DNA of 64,000 nucleotides from Isoetes taiwanensis (lineage: Eukaryota; Streptophyta; Lycopodiopsida; Isoetales; Isoetaceae), in the NCBI GenBank assembly GCA_021234155.1, contig JAJEKV010000015.1, forward strand, positions 11,680,101-11,744,100, in the 5' to 3' direction. The notes below the pieces were generated by a model. It searched no databases. It saw only the letters and a program-made list of their open reading frames with translations, and was not told where the DNA came from. Below are positions 58,203-64,000 of the stretch, piece by piece (the stretch's first letter is position 1; each line of letters starts with the position of its first letter). Position numbers and translations under genes: made by a program.

Positions 58203-59335
58203 TTTCTTGACCTATTTCTTATTTTCTAAGTGATTTGTTGAAGCTTGAAGCAGAAGCAAATCGCCATAGCCAGACCCAGCACTGCCGGAACCCAAGCGTG
58301 AGCGCATTTCTGAACCTTGAAAGCGATTTGCTGAAGCTTTGAAGCACGCTACAGATCCAGAGCAGAGGATTGCTTTGAAGGAAGGAAGAGATTTGCTTCC
58401 AAAGCAAGAAATCCTCATCCACGTGTCGCCACCTTAAGAATTCATCCACGTGTCGCCACCGTAATTATTCCTGGGGAAAAAATATTACAATCAAACAGAA
58501 AATGTAACTGCCTTATATATGTTAAGATTAAGATAAGAAAAGCAAATACCAGATGCTTGCATATCAAATCTTTTTTCCATTGCACATCCGTCCTATGAGC
58601 ATAAAATTCTATTGCATAACACAAACCCCTTTCATAACACTACAGAATGTAAGTCATCATTGCAAAAGGCAAAGATACTTAGAAAAACAATGGTGCATGA
58701 TACTTCTAAACATTTTGCATACACAGACCCCAGAACATCCCTATGCTGAATTCAACAGGTTCTAAGCATACCCCAGCATTTGTTGCCCAATTTCTATGTC
58801 TCACCCCTATGCTACAGAGCTTATCCTCATCCTCCATGGAGCTATTCTTGCATTACCATTAAGAAATGGGCATTTCTAACTCTGTTGCTTTTGCCACTTT
58901 TTATTCCCCGAAACCTGGTACCCAGATACTACTGCCCTTTTCCGAAATTAATGTCATTGTTGCTCGGTGAATATTGCATAATTTGCAGATCCATAAACTT
59001 GCAACAATTTGTACCTATAATCTGAAAGAACTTAAGAAGAGATCAATGTTGTATGCTTGCAAGTCGATGGCTTCAGCGAAAGCATGGAAACCAGGGATTT
59101 TTTTGTAATAAAATACCTTGTGTACTTTAGATGTACTGAATAGTAGATGCCATGCAATATGACTTACAAAATCATAGGAAAACCCTATGAAACAAGTGTA
59201 CAAAAAAACAAAGAAAAGCCCTTGTTATATGCTAGATGTTCTGGTTTATTACATAAGTTTTTTCCTATCCAGACAAGTGTTCTTTTATAGTAACATTTTC
59301 TACAATAATCATTATTTGAATTCTATGGGTTCACA

Positions 59336-59336
<1 letters not shown>
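58203..59336. other. gene-free stretch (possible promoter region of the minus-strand gene)
   Basis: A short duplicated phrase, ATCCACGTGTCGCCACC (58,417 and 58,444), contains the CACGTG G-box core. This could be a regulatory site for the minus-strand gene starting near 58,202. No coding sequence is recognised. Confidence 0.35.
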
Positions 59337-59406
<70 letters not shown>

Positions 59407-59407
59407 A

Positions 59408-59492
<85 letters not shown>
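59337..59492. repeat. (ATCT)n microsatellite, about 39 units
   Basis: 156 bases of ATCT units with a single interruption (ATATATCT near 59,405). The Tyr-Leu-Ser-Ile repeat frame across it is an artefact. Such long pure arrays are usually highly variable between individuals. Confidence 0.97.
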
Positions 59493-59722
59493 GTGTCATG
59501 GTTGTCTTCAGAATTTCGATGTTGATGTTTAGAAAGTGTTGGCTAATGGCATAGGCACTTAACAAGCATTGGCTAGTCATCATGAGACTTTCTATCTCCA
59601 TGGGCTTGAAATAACGGGTTTTGTACTCCAATTGGTAAAATTTTGACTTCGAATTCTTTTGTAACTTTGTCTCTCGAATTTTGGAGACCCTCGTTGACTC
59701 TCTAGGTCCACGTTTTTGTGAC

Positions 59723-59829
59723 ATTTTTGGGTTGCCCCTAGGGGGCAAACCCTTGTTTATGTGGGCTTTTGGCATATCCTAGGTATATGCTAGAATATCC
59801 CTAGAATATGCTGGTGACTGCTAAAAACT
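59723..59829 (+). repeat. dispersed 107-bp repeat, copy 2 (partner at 36,283)
   Basis: It carries the same landmarks as the copy at 36,283-36,389 on the other strand: GGGTTGCCCCTAGGGGGCAA palindrome, CCTTGTTTATGTGGGC, GGCATATCCTAGGTATATGC and a CTGCTAAAAAC end. Confidence 0.8.
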
Positions 59830-62454
59830 TATGATTGGCCGTAAATGCTCGGTCACTTACATTTGGTGGGCAGCTCTGAAACCAAGCTATAGGAGAGGTC
59901 TTTTTTCTCGTGCTCTCGGCCTTTCGGATGATGGCGAGAGGTTGATTTGTCGATTACAACATTCACTCATTACGATGATCGGCTCAAGGTAGTGTCTTGG
60001 ATGTTGCTTATTTGATCCCATATACCCGGGAAGTGCAAGAACGCGGGGAACTAGACATTATTGCTTTGTACGGTTCCTTTCGATTGGGAATATCAATGGC
60101 GCCGAAATCGGTGAAGGTAGATTTCAAGCGAGATCGGGTAATTCCTCTTCACTTGAGTCTAGATTTACGCGGCTTGCTTGTTTGCTTCTCTTAATTCCTT
60201 TCATGGTTATTTATTCCTACGAGTTGATGGCTGTACCCCTTTTAGTGGGGCTGCTACCGCAATAGAAGCATTGTCAACATTTATAAGTAGTTATGTGGTG
60301 CCTCGGATGTCCGAACACAATGAAGGAATTCGCTTCAACTTTGTGCTAGGGTACTTGTCAGGGTAAATGTTCAAGGTGTTTGCATAATATTTCCCAGATT
60401 TGTATTATATTGTGCGGTAAAAGTTACTTTCACAATCTTATAGGACTTTATCTCTATCGAGCACTTGACTACCTATCATTTCTTTGCATTGCAACAACAA
60501 GCTCTACAAGCTGCGGTCCTTGACGGATGTATTTAAGATCAAAACTCTTTTTGCATTTAGGGCACTTCGATCCTTGATGTACGAGAAATGAGCATTACGC
60601 ACTCTTGAAGATTTGTTACGTTCCTTTTTTGGGTATACAAACATTTGATTCACACAGGTGTTTACAACATTAAGAGCAACTTATTTTGCATGTATAGGGA
60701 TTCAACATTTTTAGAAGAGAGTTCTTTGCTTCGACACTTGCTTGATCATAGGGATGGATCTCTTTACAAGTTTGTATGCCTTATTTGTGGGTTTATGGAT
60801 ATGGCTTCTTTGGAGCCCCATGGCAGCGTAGAGGACCGACAAGACACGCTTTTCCACGATTTACAATGGCGAGGTAATTGACATACTTTCTACAAGGGAA
60901 AAACAAAGCGTCTCACGTCGGACCATCATATGGAAGCTTATAGTTTCACCTTTTTTCCGTTGGTTTTAGGGTTCTTTTACCTCACCTTAGGGTTTGCGGG
61001 GATTTGTCCTTGGGCACGCCTTGAATTCAGCGGGCATTTGTGATTTCTTCCACATTTTTGTTAACTTTGAGTCGAAGGCGGCTGCATTGTTCTTTGTCTC
61101 TTGGAAGTAAATCTTGTTGCAATTCACGCCCTCTTTAGACTTTCTTGATCTTTGGTTGGAACACGGCAATTCAAAATGGTGCATATCCTCTTAACTTTAG
61201 GCAAAACACTCTAATCACAAAGCTGCGGGATGGTTTGAATGGGAAGGAATTCTTTGATGCATTGTCTTGGCAAATATTTGCGATGGCTTAAGACACCCCG
61301 AAAAGCTGAAATACACAATTGTATATAATTCTGTCTGTAATTTATCTTTGCTTGCAGGCAAACTGCAATGTAGTTCTGGCATTACTAACTTTCTTCACAA
61401 CCATATTCTTGCAGTTGCCACTTTCATTGCCAAGGACTCTTTATGAATGAGCAAGGTAGCAAATCTTGATGGGATATATGGAGTACTCTATATGCCATTG
61501 GCTCACCCTTTCGTTCAAACTATCAACACCTGCATATATTTTTTAAAATTTTGGAATTGTCATTATTTAGAATGCCAAAGGATGTTCTTATGATAATTTT
61601 GCATTCGGATCAAAATGTGTGCATAACATAGACATACATTGGCTTTTGTTTGCATGGCATCTAATAAGCTCATTCGGTCTTGGTAAAACATAATCATTCT
61701 TGGCTGACCTTCTTGGTTTCTTATGTATGGCCACTTTGGATCTTATATCTGCTGCGGGCAGATATAAAACCCTGCAGTAAATGGAGTGTGTACTAGATGT
61801 AAAGATCAAATTTTATGGAGACACAAGTATCTTCTCCTATTTGGATTTAATTCGATCTTGACCTGCTTGATTATTGTGAATGCACATCTTTATATCAATT
61901 GTAGATATGGAAAGTACAAGCCGCTGACCGAACCTGCAAAATGGTATGTTGACTTTCTGATAGGAAATTCATATAATATTTCTGTAAATATTTGTCATCC
62001 TGTCTGGCTCTAGATGTTCCTTGCAAAAAGAGTGTAAATGATCTAGTTGGGCTGCCAGTAGTACATGCGCCAGCTTTGCATCCACCATACTACCATACGA
62101 ATTTGAGATTCCAATTCCATATGCCCAAAGAAGATTTTATCTTTTCTTCTTTTGGCTGTGACTCTAAGACAGTAAACTAAGTCAAGAGATATAAATGGCA
62201 CAAGGTGATGCATGAGCAAATTGAATTACGTTTTATGAGAATTCTTTAAGCAATTCTGCATTTTTAGTATTTGAGATGTGTTCTCATCCTACACATATTG
62301 GTTAGGAAGTGGGTGTTATACTAGTTGTTTGTCATTGTAGGTTGAAACCTGCAATTCAACTTATTTTGAGCAAGCTCTCTCAGTCATTATGCAGATTGCA
62401 GATAATAGAATATAACTTCTTTTGTTAGAGAAGGCACTGAACATTGTTCTGCAG
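59830..62454. other. stretch without a confidently recognised gene
   Basis: Plus-strand frames such as 59,997-60,194 and 60,645-60,881 have no identifiable motif. Upstream NAR1 exons were looked for and not found, so either they have decayed or this is only a fragment of that gene. Confidence 0.35.
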
Positions 62455-62762
62455 GGTGTTCGAATGGTGGAGGACAAATAAAGCCCAAGAAAGATCAGTC
62501 TCCAAAGGATCTTATCCAATTTCTTGAAGGCATCTACTTGCAAAAAGTGAGTCCTTTAAATTATAAAATTGGTTACTCAAATGCTCATCTAAATCTTACC
62601 AATTCACAGGTCAATATTGCGAATCCATTTGCAAATTCAATTGTTAAGGAGTTATATGACCATTGACTCCAAGATCCTGGATCAGACAAAGCTGTTGAAG
62701 TATTATATATAGGATATCATCATCGAGAGAAGACAATCACTTCACAATTAACTAACTGGTAG
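62455..62762 (+). pseudogene. NAR1: NAR1/NARFL (Fe-only hydrogenase-like, CIA pathway) last two exons with premature stop
   Basis: Exon 62,455-62,546 follows a TTCTGCAG acceptor and encodes CSNGGGQIKPKKDQSPKDL then IQFLEGIYLQK. This is the conserved 'GCxNGGGQIKP' cluster-ligand region of NAR1. A 63-base GT-AG intron (62,547-62,609) leads to VNIANPFANSIVKELYDH. A TGA (62,664-62,666) then stands where the family has a Trp. LQDPGSDKAVEVLYIGYHHR and EKTITSQLTNW follow to a TAG at 62,760-62,762, matching the family's C-terminus including the final Trp. NAR1 is a cytosolic Fe-S protein that hands clusters to the CIA targeting complex. The stop removes about 33 residues, so the copy is probably non-functional unless it is a base error. 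Confidence 0.82.
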
Positions 62763-64000
62763 ATGTTTGCTACAATCCATGGTATTTGGCCATGGGTGGG
62801 GTTCATTGAAGAAAGAAAAACACAACCTTAGTGGGAACATTCTGAGGCAATGATTACCATGGTTAAATGTTCAGCAGGTCCTTGCAATTTTGTAAGATGA
62901 GAAGGAATTTACTGTGTAAGTGGCAGCCATACCTGCAAAGAACAATTTTGTAAAAAATAATTTTCTTTAGGTAATGCATTTGTACATTGACTTTTTTTGA
63001 CGGAGAGATTTGTTGACAAGCCTGTCCTGTCATTGTGGCTGGGAAACTTGATGCCACTTACAAAATCTGCTTTCCAGTGACATGGCAGTTATCTTATGCC
63101 TTGAATCTTCTTTCAGCAAGACCTCCAAAACCAGACACACAACTCAAAATTTGAGATTCAACAATTTTCTCAAGGGTTACCTGCCTGGGCTAGAGAGGGG
63201 TCAAGACAGAATCTTTCCTTCTCAAAGAAGGCCAGGACTTGGGTCCAGACCATCTAGAAGACATAGCTGTGCACAGATAAAGGGCTGCTTTACGGTCTGC
63301 TTTACATAACATTTTCCTACTTGCAAAATATCATTTGTGAAGGGAAAAAATTCTGTCTCTCTCAACAATTTATCCATTTTCGCATTTCCCGAGGGATAGG
63401 ACAAATCCACATGCAATTCTGCTCCTTGATTCAGCAAGCAAAAATGCTCCAAATTCACCAAGCAAAAATGCTCCAGATTAAGCGATGGCCTACTTGCTGG
63501 AGAAGCATCATTATTGCATGGAAATACATGGTGGCATTTTCATCTCATCTCCGTACATAATAATTAAGGCATATTGCTCATCACGTTATCCGTCAATTCA
63601 TGCTGCATCAGGACTGTTCCAAGCCTTGGGATGATCACGGCTAGCATTTGCGAAGCTCTTTTTATTTGGAACTCAACATGCATAGCCTTTTATTAAAGTG
63701 TAGCATGGATTTCAAATTTCCTTTTTTCAAAAGAATCCCTCATAGGGTAATATAGTGTTTTCCATAAGATCAAGTGTAGGCTAAGCTCAAAATAAGGGAG
63801 TATAGATTTTTTTTTAATTTTTTTTAATTTTTATGATCTAGATCACATAGGACAAGGTTTAGCAACACAACTTACGCAGTTTAGCAGGGCCAAAGCCAAC
63901 ATGTACTCCATTGATTCAAGTTTTTGATCAAGACAGTGATGCACAAAGTCAAAGTCCAATCAATTAAATGGATTTTTTAAGAAATTAGGCAAATTGTGCC
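62763..64000. other. gene-free stretch to the window end
   Basis: No frame with a recognisable motif. A short duplication (CAAGCAAAAATGCTCCA at 63,436 and 63,459) and T-rich runs near 63,808 are the only structures seen. Confidence 0.4.

Noticed and set aside
59187-59525. Tyr-Leu-Ser-Ile repeat protein
   Set aside because: It is a translation of the ATCT microsatellite with no codon structure or flanking gene evidence.

Overview
The window looks like nuclear DNA of a land plant with a large, repeat-rich genome. The evidence is a plant-type secreted LRR protein, a decayed plant receptor-like kinase, a plant L1-type LINE, a CACTA (En/Spm) element, a TR-GAG-type LTR retrotransposon with an initiator-tRNA-Met-like primer site, a tRNA-derived SINE, and short GT-AG introns in broken host genes. 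A piggyBac element is not a usual part of flowering-plant genomes as far as I know. That hints at a fern or other non-angiosperm lineage, but the lineage is inference only.

Layout. 0-6.8 kb: a minus-strand LTR-retrotransposon gag remnant with an LTR edge and primer site, then poorly recognisable sequence seeded with a short palindromic repeat and an FCP1/NIF-like phosphatase remnant. 6.85-12.3 kb: a LINE 3' end cut at 7,754 by a complete non-autonomous CACTA element (16-bp TIRs, GGA/GGA target duplication). 13.4-15.4 kb: the only clearly intact host gene, an intronless secreted LRR protein on the minus strand. 17.2-18.5 kb: a decayed gene of an unnamed, transposon-like protein family. 19.15-29.25 kb: a minus-strand multi-exon host gene remnant whose exon is split by an 8.3-kb LTR element. 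That element carries only gag and is itself split by a complete 4.94-kb piggyBac element (13-bp TIRs, TTAA/TTAA).

30.3-36 kb: an orphan coiled-coil ORF and a receptor-kinase pseudogene. 38.4-42.2 kb: a minus-strand L1-type LINE. 42.9-45.9 kb: palindromic repeats and a second decayed transposon-like coding region. 46.7-47.5 kb: a fold-back inverted repeat with a small MITE nested in one arm. 49.8-50.0 kb: a SINE. 51-58 kb: minus-strand exons of a BAH-like protein, a WD40-like protein and an unidentified gene. 59.3-59.5 kb: a long ATCT microsatellite. 62.45-62.76 kb: the last two exons of a NAR1/NARFL (cytosolic Fe-S assembly) gene with a premature stop.

Most notable: (1) the three-level nesting host exon > gag-only LTR element > piggyBac, readable from perfect target duplications; (2) an array of five short hairpins with co-varying stems and a near-constant loop just upstream of the retrotransposon polypurine tract; (3) a strong contrast between the two LTRs, where CAG/CTG sites are replaced by CG-containing strings in one copy. 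Point 3 suggests either methylation-linked mutation or a base-calling artefact that may be breaking reading frames in the transposon regions.
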